Shown in pieces: positions 41,571 to 53,939 of a stretch of 64,000 nucleotides of DNA. Position 1 is the stretch's first letter. Each line of letters begins with the position of its first letter. A model generated the notes under the pieces. It was not told the DNA's origin. It worked only from the letters and a program-made list of their open reading frames with translations, and ran no database searches. Position numbers and translations under genes: made by a program. The stretch comes from Dysidea avara (lineage: Eukaryota > Porifera > Demospongiae > Dictyoceratida > Dysideidae), in assembly GCF_963678975.1 (NCBI RefSeq), contig NC_089276.1, forward strand, positions 31,884,368 through 31,948,367, given 5' to 3'.

Positions 41571-44089
41571 TTCAAAATTCTAAATAATGCTCACCACACA
41601 AAAATCGGTGCAAAACAAAGCAGTGCTGTTAAGTAGGTGACACAATAGACTTCTCAAATCAAAACAATGGTGTAACCACCAAGAGAAATCAATAAAATAG
41701 ACAATAAGATGATTTGAAATCAAACAAGCCTTTAGCCAAATCAATTTATGGACAAAGAAATGAAAAATGAAGGCAAGTCCACGATGCTTGCCATCATTAG
41801 AAGTTAAGGATAGAATTTTAGGTTGCTCTGAAGACACATTTAGGGGTTGCAACCAATACCACCAAGCTGTTATGAAGGGAAAACTGAGGCTGGTTTTTAT
41901 GTGATGTTGAAATTTAAAGGAAGTATACGTTTCATGACGAAAGCTGATTAAACACCTCGAGCCCTAGCTTGGGGTGAAAAAATATTGATTCTGAGCCAGA
42001 CCCTTTCTCAAGGGGGGGGGGTAAAAACAAGTATCACTCTTGAGAAAATAGAGCAGGCCACACATGACTACCCTTATCAATTTTAATGCAGTTTGCTCAG
42101 CAGATAGGTAGACAGATTATCCTTTTTATCAAAGACACTGATGGGTACACAAAAGGCATATAGCAAACTTAATTAGTTGTTTTCACCCCCACCCACATCC
42201 CTTTTACCCCACTACCACTAATTTCATTATTGATGTTATCAATCACATGCACACGTATTTTGAGCTCAGTAAATGTCACTTACACCTCAGAAATGGTGGT
42301 AAAACATGAGCAAGTTCTTAAAAGGCTTTAGATAACTTTACTAGTAACAGACAGCTTGATTTTGGAGTATTTTCTTTAATAATGAAAAATGACCTCCTGC
42401 CCGCACATGGAAATCAGAATTTTTCATGAGAACTGAAACAAGTAGCTAATCAAGTATGCCTGCGGGGCCTATTAGCAACCTGTTAATCGATACTCATACA
42501 TACACACATACACATTAACAACACCTTTGTGTGGTGATAGTACAGCAACAATAAACTGCATAGAAGCAGTATTCAGCTTATCAGCCTCGGAAATAGCGCA
42601 CGGATCATTGATATGACAATTTGCTCAGTCGGGTGCGAGGGTAATTCATTCGAGATCAGAATGATTGTTGCAGACACCTTTTCAAAAATCACTTGTATAG
42701 TAAGAGAAAAGAATAAGGAAAAGCCGATTCGGGAAGCCAGTGCGTGACATGTAGTACAGCAATGAAACTATTAAATGCCGGAGCCAAAAAAAAAAATGTA
42801 CAATACTCAATAGCTCACCTCAAGTAAATATAAGCTTAAATCGTACGATCATGTATTAGAAAGCCACTTCACACCTTCCAATCTTGGTAGCTCCACCCAT
42901 AGATGCTCCGCCCCCCAGCTCCACCCTCCCAAACTCCAACGAGATGGTAAGTTATGATTACCGGAAACGAAACCGGAAACGAAACGAAACCGAGGTTATG
43001 CATGAAGTCACGTGAATTAACACTCAAGAATACGGGATTTTATGGCAACAATGCCATCATCCCTGGACTGGGCATGGCAACAATACCATCATCCCTGGAC
43101 TGGGTAGAGTTTGCCTCTCTTCCCACTGTTTAAGTGTTTATTATTATATTATGTGGTTGTTTGTATGCTAAAAATAAAAGTTAAAATTCATCGTGATAGC
43201 TACTGAAAGTATCGATCGTTATATGATACAGCAATCTTTAAAAGTTAAATATAGTAAGTAAATGCCATTGTAACCTGCGGCTACATGTCTCTGTAAGGGG
43301 AGAACGTTACCGGCAGGGGCGTACAGAGGGGGTTTCCAGGGGTTTCAGGAAACCCCTTTGGATTTTACACACTATACTTGAAACATTGAAACTTCAGGTT
43401 TCCAGAATCTGAAATCTATCATGGAACAGGAAACATTTTAAAACTTTTATCTTAGTTAAATAGTTTTTCACTTGATGGCAACACTTATATAGCATTATTC
43501 TGATGTTTGGTGAAGATTTAGATACTCTAATAAAACAGTCAGGCAATATAAACTACTCTAATATAACAGTCGCTTAGCTGTAGTGGAAATCCCTTTTTAA
43601 GATTCCTGCTATGCCCCTGACTTTTGTGTAACCCTTGTCCGCTTTTCAAAATCAATAACTGATCTAATCTAATCATAATGCACAGACCGAGCAGCACAGA
43701 CCCAGCCTAGGGTATTACAATGTATCTAAAATCGTAATAGTATAACTTACATCAGCTCCACAGGGTCACTGATTACAACAAATTCAGGCATGGAGAAAAT
43801 TTGGTCCCTGCATTTTTGACAATCCATAAAACTTTGAAAATTTCTTGATAGTTAAAGCAATCAAGGCCCCATTCCAAGTGATCAAGCTATTGGTCAAAAA
43901 TCTTGATTCACAGATGGACTCAGACTAGCTACACAGCAAAAATAGTGCTCCAATACTATCTATTCTAACCCCGTCTTTATTCAGTATTGGAACAACTATT
44001 TTTAAAAACTCCCTATAACGAGACAAAACGAACCTCAAATCTATAAATGACTCTAATGTTATTCACTACTGGGGGTTGTAGTCTGTTTT
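41571..44089. other. Intergenic region with scattered repeats
   Basis: No gene supported. Contents: a tandem 32-bp duplication at about 43038-43107 (both copies share CCATCATCCCTGGACTGGG), a repeat element at about 43310-43625 with ends resembling CAGGGGCGTA and TATGCCCCTG but no target duplication, and two ACTCTAATA(A/T)AACAGTC motifs near 43523-43572. LINE 5' untranslated sequence may occupy its left edge. Confidence 0.45.
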
Positions 44090-44760
44090 TATTTGAGCCA
44101 AGGTAGAGTTTTTGGACTGTTAGTTCCAACACTTAAATATAGACGGAATAAATACAGTCAGTATTTGTGTATAAATTATGCTGTACTATTGACTGCTCTT
44201 ATAATCTGTTACCCTCATGTGGCTTATTATGCTTTCACTCATGGTCTTGTTGGTAGATGGATTTACTTTTTGCGAACTCTACCTGGCATTTCTGACTTTC
44301 TTCAACCCCTTGAATTATCCATCATTAAAGAATTTATTCCTGCTGTTACTGGCAATTGTTTCAGTGACTTAGAAAGAGATCTGCTTGCCCTTGCAGCACG
44401 TATGGGTGGGCTCGGGTTATGTAATCCTTCTGCTAATTTTGAATTTGACTTTTCCCTTCAGGTTACCTCAGTCTTAGTCCAAGAGATCATTGAATAGCAG
44501 ACTCATTTCAGCAAGGGTAACAGTGGTTAGTGCCCAGTGTCAAGCTAAGGCTAATGTTATATCTTTAAGATGTTAGCAGCTGGTTTCTAAGCAATCAGAA
44601 CTTACTCCCCTTTTTCCAGCCGATCTATGTCATAATGAACTTAAGGATTTCACAGCAGCTGCTTTGTCTGAGTTTGTCATGATGTGGCAATTGAGCCAGT
44701 GTTGCAACCCCTATCTGGTGAATCTTTTCACTATGCCACAGCTAATGTGGAGGATGAGGC
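44090..44760 (+). pseudogene. Retroelement-derived relic (C-terminal region)
   Basis: The frame 44093-44497 carries AYYAFTHGLVGRWIYFLRTL, PGISDFLQPLE, IKEFIPAVTGN and DLERDLLALAARMGGLGLCN. This block recurs at the C-terminus of reverse-transcriptase-type ORFs in marine invertebrates (from memory). Downstream frames continue in pieces. No catalytic RT motif remains, so it is a fragment. Exact family not identified. Confidence 0.55.
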
Positions 44761-45084
44761 AACGCTGGTACTTGATAATATGACCAGTGTGTGTCTAAAG
44801 AATGCACTATTGCCAAATTCACTGTGGCTTGATAGGGCACAGTAGCTGGTATGATTTCTGGACTAATGAATATACCATTTATTATAACAGACTTTGTATT
44901 AAATTTTATGGTTTAAATCCTATGACATGCATGCAGTTATTGCAACATCATGACGGTAGTTAAGAACCTAAGCTCATGGCATTTTCAAACCTTGGTTAAA
45001 ATTGTGTGCAATCCAGATCAACCTTTTGTTGTACACTAATATCTGGTGTCATAGCTGCTCCAGATATAAATGCCAACTAGACCC

Positions 45085-45436
45085 CATCAACTAAATCTTG
45101 TTTCTTGGGCCCGACTGATCCTATATTTTTCAGTGTAAAATATTATGTTTACATTTGATCACCTCCTTGCAAGTAAAGATTACACCATGCAAATAATTAT
45201 TATTTTTTAAAAACTTATCACAAAGTAAGATAAAATTATTTTTGCCATATTTATACATAGCTGCTTACTGACATGTTGCACAGCGATCATAATGTAGCTT
45301 AGCTACAGTTTGACTCACAAAATCACTCCAGGTAGCAAAAATAATATTTTATTGCAATTTCACTGGCCTACCAACCCTGTACAGGCTGTACTTGGCTGAG
45401 TTTGTCCCAAGAAACAGAAGATTTAGTTAAAGTGGC
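45085..45436. mobile_element. MITE with AACTAAATCTT...TTTCTTGGG ends, copy 1
   Basis: The left end AACTAAATCTTGTTTCTTGGG is an inverted match to the right end (CCCAAGAAACAGAAGATTTA). A second copy at 56494-56825 shares the ends and much of the interior (TGCTTACTGA, TTTGACT...AAAATCACTC). Confidence 0.7.
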
Positions 45437-47450
45437 CTTAACTTTACTTGTTAGGACAATCTTGACACCAACAAAACCATTCCCATTAGTAGAGCAGCTA
45501 AGCAACGAATTTTGATGAAATCATTCACTTTGTGATAAAGGCACTAATTTTTCTGTGGAAATTGACTAAGGTACGCTAAATGATTTGAGATATGGCGCAA
45601 TGTCAAATCATTGCCTTAGGGCATGTTTTAAAAATTTTAAACTGGGTTATAGGCCCATTTCAAACTGGACCAGGAAACCATACAAATGCATTCAAATATT
45701 GCATGACTGTATTTCAAATTTACAAGTGTGCATGCAATTAGAAAATCTTTCAAAAGTGGTAAAATAACCTGTTTTTAAACACAACTAATGGAGCCAATAC
45801 GTATTTTAGCGTTAAAAGTACCAATAGAAATAATATATTACACATCTATGGTCTCGTATACCATAACCCTCTGTGCTTCTTAACATGGCAAGTTAATGAC
45901 CTGGATGGGCACCTCCCCTGATCAGCTTTCGGATATGACCATTCCTTGCTTGTGTATCCAGATACAAAGTTCCAGTAAATTTACTGTTGAGTACTTTTAT
46001 GGTTCCCCTAATACATAAATATATTTTTCAGGTTCTTTGAGCTTGATATGATTGGTAATTTCAATGGGACTATAATTAAGCAAATGTTGCACCAAGTTTG
46101 GTGCTTTTATCAAAAAGTGAATGATTTTTTTGCTTAGCCACTCTACTACATATATAGCAAAAAGATTAATGGTGCCAGATTGAATACTGGTTGTATCATT
46201 TTCCATGTGTGCTGCTATATAACTTGTTTTGTTACATGTGTATATACCAGTTCATTCATCATCATTCATTGTTCAGCTATCTCTCTAGAGACCTGCAGGG
46301 AGGCAATAAATCTTGTTTTGAGCTGTTTTCCTGACTGCTAACCACCAAACACAGGCCATGAAGAGCACTCATGCCAGCAGTGACTTCCCGAACTTCCCTC
46401 AGATCAGGAAGAGTGATTTTACCATTATCAATGTAAAGCTCATTCATATACAGTGAAACTTGTTTGTTCTGGTCACCAAAACTACCTGACCTTATTTGTA
46501 GGTGACTGCATAATGCACCCACTGTAATTATTCCGACACAATGTCACCTGTGAAAATGTCTAGATGCAAACATACAAGATGGATATAATAAAATTTACAA
46601 CTCATACACGTGTGCACATAGTCTTGCATGCCAGCCAGTTTTTCTTCATGTGAGTGGGCATGAAAAACCATCTGGTAACATTCTGAATCACCCCATTTTT
46701 GTTGATGCTGCCAAACATATGGCAGAGCCAATCAATACAGTTGGCAACCTGTTAATTAATCAGGACACTTTAAAATGAGGACACCTGAACACTTGTTAAT
46801 GGTCCCTGATAGTCATAATATTACAGTGCTGAGCCTGCAAAGTTTATCAAAACTGGTTATTTGATTGGTTATTGTCCCAGGATCGAGGCTGCCAACATGT
46901 CCTTTCTGCAAACCCACTTAATATAACATCATTAGACAGGTGGTGTCCTGCAGACCTTCAGCACTTCAGTATGCTGTAAAGCATAAAAAGTTAACAAAAG
47001 TAATGTCAGCAGTGGTAATTTATTGCTAACCATTTAAAGGCTTTGTTAGCCAATAATATATAGACACTAACTTGGATAATCAACACTCCGACATTCTTAG
47101 TGTCCTTAATACACAGGTTTCACTGTAAAAAGAATCAGGGAAATTAAATAATATTCTTACAAGATTTGTGAAGGAACAAATGGTAGGATAACAGGTCGAG
47201 ATACTCACTACCCTATATAATATGACTGCTCTATTAGAATATATGCTTGGTAGTAATGCAGCTACAGTAATTTACTCTATTTCTGCAACCACTCTACATA
47301 ATAGTAAGCTGTAGTTGAACTTCCAGAGAGAATTTTAAAACTATATGCATAATGTACGCACACTTACTTGTATCCCCTTATAAGTACAGTACTGCCATTC
47401 ATTGTGAGGTTAATGTGTTCTAGCTACATTAAAATTTTATTCCTCCATGG
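45437..47450. other. Intergenic region before RBR copy 4
   Basis: No recognisable gene. Two minus-strand frames (46277-46522 and 46528-46731) have unremarkable composition and no homology I recognise. One GACTGCTCTATTAGAATAT motif lies near 47224. Confidence 0.4.
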
Positions 47451-47513
47451 TAAGGACATGCCTCCACCAGTGGTTGTCATGGGAATACACCTCAGTTCCC
47501 ACCATGAGAATTG
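47451..47513 (+). pseudogene. Broken orphan terminal exon, copy 4
   Basis: The coding core KDMPPPVVVM is kept, but the acceptor CCACAG has become CCATGG. The rest of the frame has shifted after VVVM, giving GIHLSSHHEN and a stop. Compared with 10283-10373 this copy can no longer be spliced in the same way. Confidence 0.6.
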
Positions 47514-47621
47514 ATGAAACAAGCAAAATAAATAATCTATATCCTGTGCATTAAATACTAAACACAAAGAACTCCAAAATAAAATGTGTAAAAAATATAA
47601 TTATTCAAGTAATAAAAAAGC

Positions 47622-50006
47622 CTATGAGTATTCACTGTCATCATCTTCATCATCATCATCTGGTGTACTGCTAGGTGGAGAATGACGTCTGTAGTAATCA
47701 TCAAGGTCATATTCATCAGAGTCATAAGAACCATCATCACTGTTATAACCATGCAGGGGCACTTGGCGCTGAATCAATTCTAGGGGCACTTGGAGCTGAA
47801 TCAATTCTAGGGGCACTTGGCGCCGCAGGGGCACTTGGCGCTGAATCAATTGTGGTGGCATTGCTATTATTTCTGGCTCAGCAGGCTGTTGGATTGCTAG
47901 AAGAGAGGGGTTGAATTTTCTGGCAGCTAGGAGGAATGATCTACGTTGTTCCCTGCTCTCAACCGTCAGCAAGATAATCTGATCTTTGGGTGTCTGTAGA
48001 TGAGGCTTGGCAATGCTCTGGGCGAGTAACTCGGTGGATTTCTCTACCTCAGCAATTAGCTTGATGAAGCCATCTCTCTCCCCCTCAGTGTGTAGGTAGT
48101 AGCTGAGTGCATATGAAGCCTTTAACACATGTCGACACTTCAGTAGCTCCCTTATGGCATCCTCAAAGAATGCGACGTCTTGTTCACTTGAAGCCAAAGC
48201 CTTCAGCTTGCTCATTCTGTCTCCAGCCTTCTCGAGTACGGTTAGCTCATATTCTAGGCTCTGTATATGATTCTTGTAACGGTCATAAACATGCTTGAAG
48301 TAACGCCCATGCTTTTTCTTAGCCTTCTTCTTTGCTTTAATTTTGGCTGACTCCAACTTTCTATTGGCTAGTTTCTTCATTATAAACTTGTTGCATTCAA
48401 AGTAACCTCCAGTCAGTGAGCCATGGAAGAGCCATCGTCCCATACACATCCAACAGAATTCATGGTTACAGTTGTAGCATGTCATATGGTTGCATCCGTC
48501 ATCTTTGTAGATTGGAGACTTGCAACTAGGGCATGGCTTACAATTCTCACCTACCCAGACATCATCTGACGCCTTCTCAGCAGCTCTCTGAGCACCCTGT
48601 TTATCACCAATTCGTTCGGCTACTTCCTTTTCCCATTCTTCCCATACCTCACAAGTGCACGGGTCATGCGCTGTCTTAGAGCAACTCCAGCAAAAGAAAT
48701 GTCCTACCCCACAATCAACATTTCTTGAATCGATTTTCTTCTCTGAGCTACTATCAGATCGTGTACCCGCATCTTGAACATCATCGTTCTCTGCTGGGTT
48801 ATTCACTAGGACTTGTACAGCACGTTCACAGCCAGGATGGGGACACCACTTGATATCTGTCTTACCAGTGACAAACTTATCAAGACCAAACTTTTGATAT
48901 TTTTGGTATATCTCCTCTGGGATAAGTGTCTTTATGATGGACATGGGCATCAACTCTGAGCAGTCATATGCAGGACACTTCAACTTGCTAACATTCCCAG
49001 TGTTAATCTTCTCCTTAAGATATTCCTCCCAGCACAACTTGCAGACAACATGGCCACAGGGTACAGTGATCTCTTCTGTCACTACCTCAAAACACACTTG
49101 ACATTCCAACTCAGTGATGGACCTTTGTTGCTTAAGTTTCTCAGTGGGTTTGACAGGGAGATTGTAAGCTAATTCAGGTAGGACCTCTACTCCCACTTGA
49201 TTGCATAACCCCATACGATCTTCAATCCACTTTTCAATAACAATTTGTGCTGACCATCCATTAGCTTCCAACAAACTTTCAGCATGAACAGCGGAGAGAC
49301 CGAGAGACCGGGTCACTTCAGATACGATTTCCTCTCGTAGTAATTTAAGTCGATCTTCATGGTATGACATATATGACTCCTGTTTAAGGTAGGGGGGTTT
49401 GACAGCTAACTCTGCAGTGCTCTTTTCATTAGATGCAAATACCATTAATGGCTCTAGAATTGCAGCAATGGCAGCTTTGTTTGGTGCATTTTGGGCACAG
49501 TCCAATGGTGTCTGGCCAGCAATGTTTTTCTGACCCAATATGAATGCATCATTGGCCACAAGGATCTCAACACATTTCACCAATCCTGAAGTGGCTGCTA
49601 AATGGAGTGGAGAATTTAAGGAACTGTCCACAAACATTAATCCGATGATTCTTTGCTTCTTTTTGTTGCAATAGTCGATGGTTAAAGTCAACATGGTAGC
49701 TCTTCTCTCACACTTGACAGGATCTTTGGCAACATTAGTACACGTACAAATGAGATGTATGGCTGTTTGGTACCTGCCATTTCGAACAGTGGGATCACCA
49801 CCTTGAAGCAGGAACTCCCCATAAATATCTCTTAATGCTCTCTTAGCAGCATAGTGTAGAGGAGTGCTGCGGGTTTGTGACAATTTGTACACTTTGTTAA
49901 CATTGAGTTTCTTCAACTCAGGTGAGCTATGGTATAGTTGTAATGCAGTTATTTCATCACCGTTTCTTAAAGCTTGTTGGAACTGGAGTGAAACAGTAGC
50001 CCCCAT
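47622..50006 (-). CDS. ANKIB1-like RBR E3 ubiquitin-protein ligase, copy 4 (long repeat tail)
   Basis: Predicted 794 aa, the longest copy. N-terminus MGATVS; ankyrin repeats (TPLHYAAKRA, SPLHLAATSG); UBA-like about 220-262; RING1 about 302-349 with short spacing; IBR; RING2 CPSCKSPIYKDDGCNHMTC with catalytic-type Cys about 505; Ariadne-like region. After residue 700 the tail carries tandem nine-residue units built on QVPLELIQ (DNA units of 27 bp at 47756-47854) and then an acidic end (DDDDEDDDSEYS). The tail architecture is unique among the five and probably arose by slippage. Closest to copy 5, with which it shares about 140 bp of 5' flank. The start at 50006 follows the 3' splice site CTTTGCATAG. 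Confidence 0.92.
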   Translation of the reverse strand: MGATVSLQFQQALRNGDEITALQLYHSSPELKKLNVNKVYKLSQTRSTPLHYAAKRALRDIYGEFLLQGGDPTVRNGRYQTAIHLICTCTNVAKDPVKCERRATMLTLTIDYCNKKKQRIIGLMFVDSSLNSPLHLAATSGLVKCVEILVANDAFILGQKNIAGQTPLDCAQNAPNKAAIAAILEPLMVFASNEKSTAELAVKPPYLKQESYMSYHEDRLKLLREEIVSEVTRSLGLSAVHAESLLEANGWSAQIVIEKWIEDRMGLCNQVGVEVLPELAYNLPVKPTEKLKQQRSITELECQVCFEVVTEEITVPCGHVVCKLCWEEYLKEKINTGNVSKLKCPAYDCSELMPMSIIKTLIPEEIYQKYQKFGLDKFVTGKTDIKWCPHPGCERAVQVLVNNPAENDDVQDAGTRSDSSSEKKIDSRNVDCGVGHFFCWSCSKTAHDPCTCEVWEEWEKEVAERIGDKQGAQRAAEKASDDVWVGENCKPCPSCKSPIYKDDGCNHMTCYNCNHEFCWMCMGRWLFHGSLTGGYFECNKFIMKKLANRKLESAKIKAKKKAKKKHGRYFKHVYDRYKNHIQSLEYELTVLEKAGDRMSKLKALASSEQDVAFFEDAIRELLKCRHVLKASYALSYYLHTEGERDGFIKLIAEVEKSTELLAQSIAKPHLQTPKDQIILLTVESREQRRSFLLAARKFNPSLLAIQQPAEPEIIAMPPQLIQRQVPLRRQVPLELIQLQVPLELIQRQVPLHGYNSDDGSYDSDEYDLDDYYRRHSPPSSTPDDDDEDDDSEYS
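47756..47854 (-). repeat. 27-bp tandem repeat inside the copy 4 coding tail
   Basis: Units beginning GGGGCACTTGGCGCTGAATC start at 47756, 47783, 47810 and, after a shortened unit, 47828. The 27-bp length keeps the frame and yields nine-residue protein repeats. Confidence 0.88.
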
Positions 50007-50505
50007 GTCAATTACAAGTTCTATGCAAAGAAAATACACAAAGGTAATCAATGAAAACTTTATACAAGATTTATAAAAGAAAAAGGTTATGGCATTTCAT
50101 GTTGCTATGATGGCATGTTTGAGCTTGGTTATGAATAATCAATACCGCCAAGCTGATACAAAGGAAGCGAGGCTGGATTTTCAGTGAAATCCTTGCCAAA
50201 AGACTATGAACCCAGCCCTACTATACAGTACTATCATACTGTATGATAAGAAGTACAGGTACTATAAACTTTGGGTGACAACAAGATTTGATTTGTCAAG
50301 CATGTAGAGCATACATAGGCCATCCTTGATTCCCAACATTGCTTGCATCAATATTTACAGTAGGTAGCCACATCAAATTATACTGATCACATGAATGCAC
50401 TATTTTGTGATAGAGGGAAGCAAAGAATGATCAAGTGTTAAGCATTAGCATAAACATAGCAGAAGGGGCTGGAGTCCCTCCTGTCTTGTTCAACAAGGTA
50501 CCTAG
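50007..50505. other. Upstream region of RBR copy 4
   Basis: Shared with 59344-59490 and, further out, 59830-59930 and 63060-63175. Contains the 3' splice site; first exon not identified. The stretch 50396-50440 is the uninverted counterpart of the 82-bp arm at 63132-63213. Confidence 0.5.
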
Positions 50506-51022
50506 CAGTGTTGGGAGTAACGCTTTACATAAGTAACGCGTTACGTAATATTACTACTTTTGTGGTAACTAAGAAATATAACGAAATACGCTATAAAAAC
50601 AGGTAATATAACTCAAGTTACTTTACTTACAAATGTAACGCGTTACCTAAGTAATATAGTTACTGTAACGAGTCTAATATTACATAATATTATTACTACA
50701 AGTAACAAAGTTACTAATCTCGTTAGTTATCCTCTGAGTAATGCCTAGCCACAACGAAGTAACGAAGCCTACTAAATGAAGCTTATTCACCAGCTTCTTA
50801 TTTGTAACCAAGATTTGCACATTGTCCAACAACGCAATCACGTCAGACACGTGATAAAGTGGTAGTTTCACACGTGACAGCTTAAGGCTGTGGACACAAT
50901 ATGTAATATTATTATAATTACTTTATTTTATGAGTAATATGTAACTGTAACTAAATAGTTCAGTTGCAAGTAATATGTAATATGTAACTAGTTACTTTTA
51001 CAAAGTAACTTGCCCAACACTG
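50506..51022 (-). mobile_element. hAT-type MITE with CAGTGTTGGG ends, copy 2
   Basis: Ends CAGTGTTGGGAGTAACG and AAGTAACTTGCCCAACACTG, with an exact 8-bp duplication GTACCTAG (50498-50505 and 51023-51030). Inverted relative to 15177-15682 and about the same length. Confidence 0.92.
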
Positions 51023-51925
51023 GTACCTAGTCTATGGATACTATAATAGACTAGCAGTCATATACTCAAATAAAGCAGTCAAGTGTACAACTAATAATAA
51101 TCACCTCCCACCTATATCAGTTTTTGTAAAAGCAGCAATGTTGCACCGTGGGATGCATGTAAACTACACGGCTAAAAGTTTCCTACATGGAGGACAGGAG
51201 CAAAGATATATGTAATGATTTCTGACCATTCGAACATTGCATGTTGCTGCTTGAAATGCATACTTGAAATGCATATTGCATAATTACTACCCCCCACCTC
51301 TTCCCTTCCAGGGCAACAGTGGAGGGTAGGTGGGGATTAGATTTTTTTAAATCAAATTCCACACTGTGGGGACATGGCGAGTGGTCAATACTCAATAGAC
51401 TATATGCATGGTCTATTTATTGAACAAAAAATAATCAATATGCATTGAATAAACGACGTGCCTGAGAATTTTGACGGTAAACGACTACACATACAAAAGT
51501 ACCAGTAGCAAATGCGGTTCGAGCTAACTTGCCACTAACACTACGGACTCGGCTCTTCTTTCCAGCTACTATTCTATACAGAGAGAGGAATCTATCGATC
51601 TGCAAGAAGTACTGGTAAGTGTTCTATTTTCTGAGATTTGCATTTTCAATATTTATCGCAGTCATTCACTGTCGTGATGTATTAAAACATAACAAAACAT
51701 GTTAAAATATCACATGTTTTTAGAATGTTTTCAGCAGTGCATATAGTCTATTCCCCTACAGCATACTTGGGAAATGGGCTATTCTTTTAGGATACATAAC
51801 CTGTAAGGTTTAAGATTCCTGAACAGTCAAATCCCTCACCGGTGGGGAGATTTTCAAGATCAAATCTTCCACATGTATGTATCAGTGTACTCGGGTGTGT
51901 GTGCTAGGGAGGGGGTAGTGATAGG
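51023..51925. other. Non-coding part of duplication D
   Basis: Matches 63515-64000 in two blocks (51100-51400 and 51740-51920). No gene supported; open frames on either strand are not conserved between the two copies. Confidence 0.5.
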
Positions 51926-52544
51926 TAGAGTTTCCAACTCAAAATAGGACGGTACTTCCTTTTGGTGTTTCTGGAGATTTTCACATAGACTGACCTAAAG
52001 ATAAGTGCTAATTTAGTGCTGGATTGTTTGTAGCATTGGATATCAGCATAAGTTTAACACAAACACATACAAAAAGTGGTCACGTGACTAAAAATACCAT
52101 AATAGTTAAATTGGATAGCTAGCTTATTCGAAAACCATTGTATTTAGAGTGATTTAAGTCACAATTAGTGTATTTTCTTCCCTTGTAATGAAGACTTCTA
52201 TGTCTTGTAGTGCTATAGCACATCCTGTATAGTTAACTGTAACTGGGTTTGTTGGGCATGTGACCACTCTTTGGGTATTTACAGTTAACTGCACTGATAT
52301 TGAAAGTAATAGACAGTTTAGTAATACATTACCACTTGTTTGTTTTATCTTAAGGTCAGTCTGCATCAAATCATCAGAAACAATGAAAAAGGCTGATTTA
52401 TTTACTTAAAATTGTGCTGGTATCGAATGCTGTAAACAATCCAATAGCAAATTAGCACTTGTTTGCTTTATCTTAAAGGTAAGTCTGTGTGGAAATCGAG
52501 AAACAACAAAATGGAGCACCTTCCTATGTTGAGTGGAAACCCTA
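51926..52544. mobile_element. Fold-back element with TAGAGTTTCC ends, copy 2
   Basis: Ends TAGAGTTTCCAACTCAAAAT and GAGTGGAAACCCTA, with a 7-bp duplication TGATAGG (51919-51925 and 52545-52551). Same family as 38938-39629, including internal AAGGTCAGTCTG segments. Confidence 0.8.
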
Positions 52545-53857
52545 TGATAGGGATGCTCAAACGGACAAAAGTGAGGTGGGTACTGTGATCTGAATAGTAT
52601 TCACCACGAGATTGACGTATCTACGATTAACGCACCTGTTGTCTTGTGCCCGGATACTGAGTCAGTAACTCCTGTATATTCTGGATACTTTTGGGCCCTG
52701 TGTTTGTTACTTGTCTCGTTCTCGCAGACCCTTTCATTCACTCGTCATTCACCGGGTGGAGCTCATCGATTAGCGCCCCGTCCAAAAATCTTGTGCACGT
52801 GACTTCTATTTTTGCTAATGGGCGGGCGGCCCCAGACTCTGGACTGACTCAGGTCTGCCGGGCCATCTATAGTGACAGTCATTCTGCAGTGTGGAGTCCC
52901 TCTTCTCTTGTTTTACACTGAAGTGTCCACACTGAGGACACCAAAATGTCACGGACACCACTGCACCATATTGGGACATTTTGGTGCTCAGGGTACGTGT
53001 TTACAGTGTATAGGCACTGCCTAAAAAAAAACTTACATACAAATACTTAATTTTTGAGGCCCTGCATAACACAATAGCCTTATGTAGGGGGATGACATAC
53101 TTTAGAAGCATGACATGTCCCAGAGAAATTTCCCTTGAATCTGTCAGTGAAGAAATTCCATGGCAGCCGGCACTGCATGAGTTTATTAGAATACTAGCCA
53201 GCTAATATATAGCTAAGTTGTTAGCTTGAATTTCCATAGGATATATCTCAGTCTTGTATATTCTATATAATTTAGTATCTACATGCCTATGTGTCATAAA
53301 ACTCTGCTGGTCACTGATCATTAACTATAGCAACCCTTGAGAAAAATCTTTGAAGTAAAAGTACCTGTACATCATGTGTGAAGTACAGATGCACTCGAGT
53401 ACACATTCACCTAATGATCAAACTTGTTTGAATCATATCATCCACATTCTGTTTATCTACCCAAGAGTTTTGTATTGTTGCGGTACACTGAAATGTTTGC
53501 CGGTTTGTACATCATTTTGGCAATGAGAGGGATACAGTGGATTCACCTGCATGTTCTTGACTGTTGTATATAACTGCAGAATTTGATGGTTTACATGCAC
53601 GGAAATTTGTAATTACACTGTGATGTCTTATTTGTTCTCTTCCTTCATTGTGAGATTAAGTTGCAGTATTTTATACAGTAATTATAAGGACAACTATCAG
53701 TGGTTGTCATTATAGTTCCTGGCAAGCTATACTAACACAGCAAAGCAAACAAAATAATTTCATTAATCTTAAGCATAAACATATTATAATGTGTATCTTC
53801 TGTATGTTAAATCCTTCACAAAAGTTATAAATATAAAGAACAATTCAATAATAAAGT
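52545..53857. other. Intergenic region, slightly G/C-richer left part
   Basis: No confident gene. An inverted repeat GACACCAAAATGTC...GACATTTTGGTG lies at about 52936-52990. The sequence at about 53690-53760 is a degenerate relative of the orphan Pro-rich exon (AAGGACAACTATCAGTGGTTGTCAT and onward), placing a dead sixth RBR locus here. Confidence 0.45.
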
Positions 53858-53938
53858 TTAAGAGTAGCCACTGTCATCAGTGTAGTCTGGTGAAGAGTAC
53901 ACAGGGGAGCCAGTTGTGTTATATGGAGGGCTGTTAGA
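53858..53938 (-). pseudogene. Remnant C-terminus of a sixth RBR gene
   Basis: The minus strand encodes an acidic tail ending YTDDSGYS and TAA, matching in position and character the DSEYS ends of copies 4 and 5, and sits just beyond a degenerate orphan exon as in the intact loci. Sequence upstream is replaced by a dead LINE from 53940. Confidence 0.65.
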
Positions 53939-53939
53939 C

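Noticed and set aside
43310..43625. hAT-type MITE with CAGGGG ends
   Set aside because: Ends look similar, but no 8-bp target duplication could be found on the two sides, so it is described only as a repeat.
44093..44497. Intact host gene of 134 codons
   Set aside because: The frame matches a C-terminal retroelement block, starts mid-domain and breaks downstream.
46277..46731. Two adjacent minus-strand frames as a two-exon gene
   Set aside because: No shared homology, no convincing splice sites, and no conservation in the duplicated copies.
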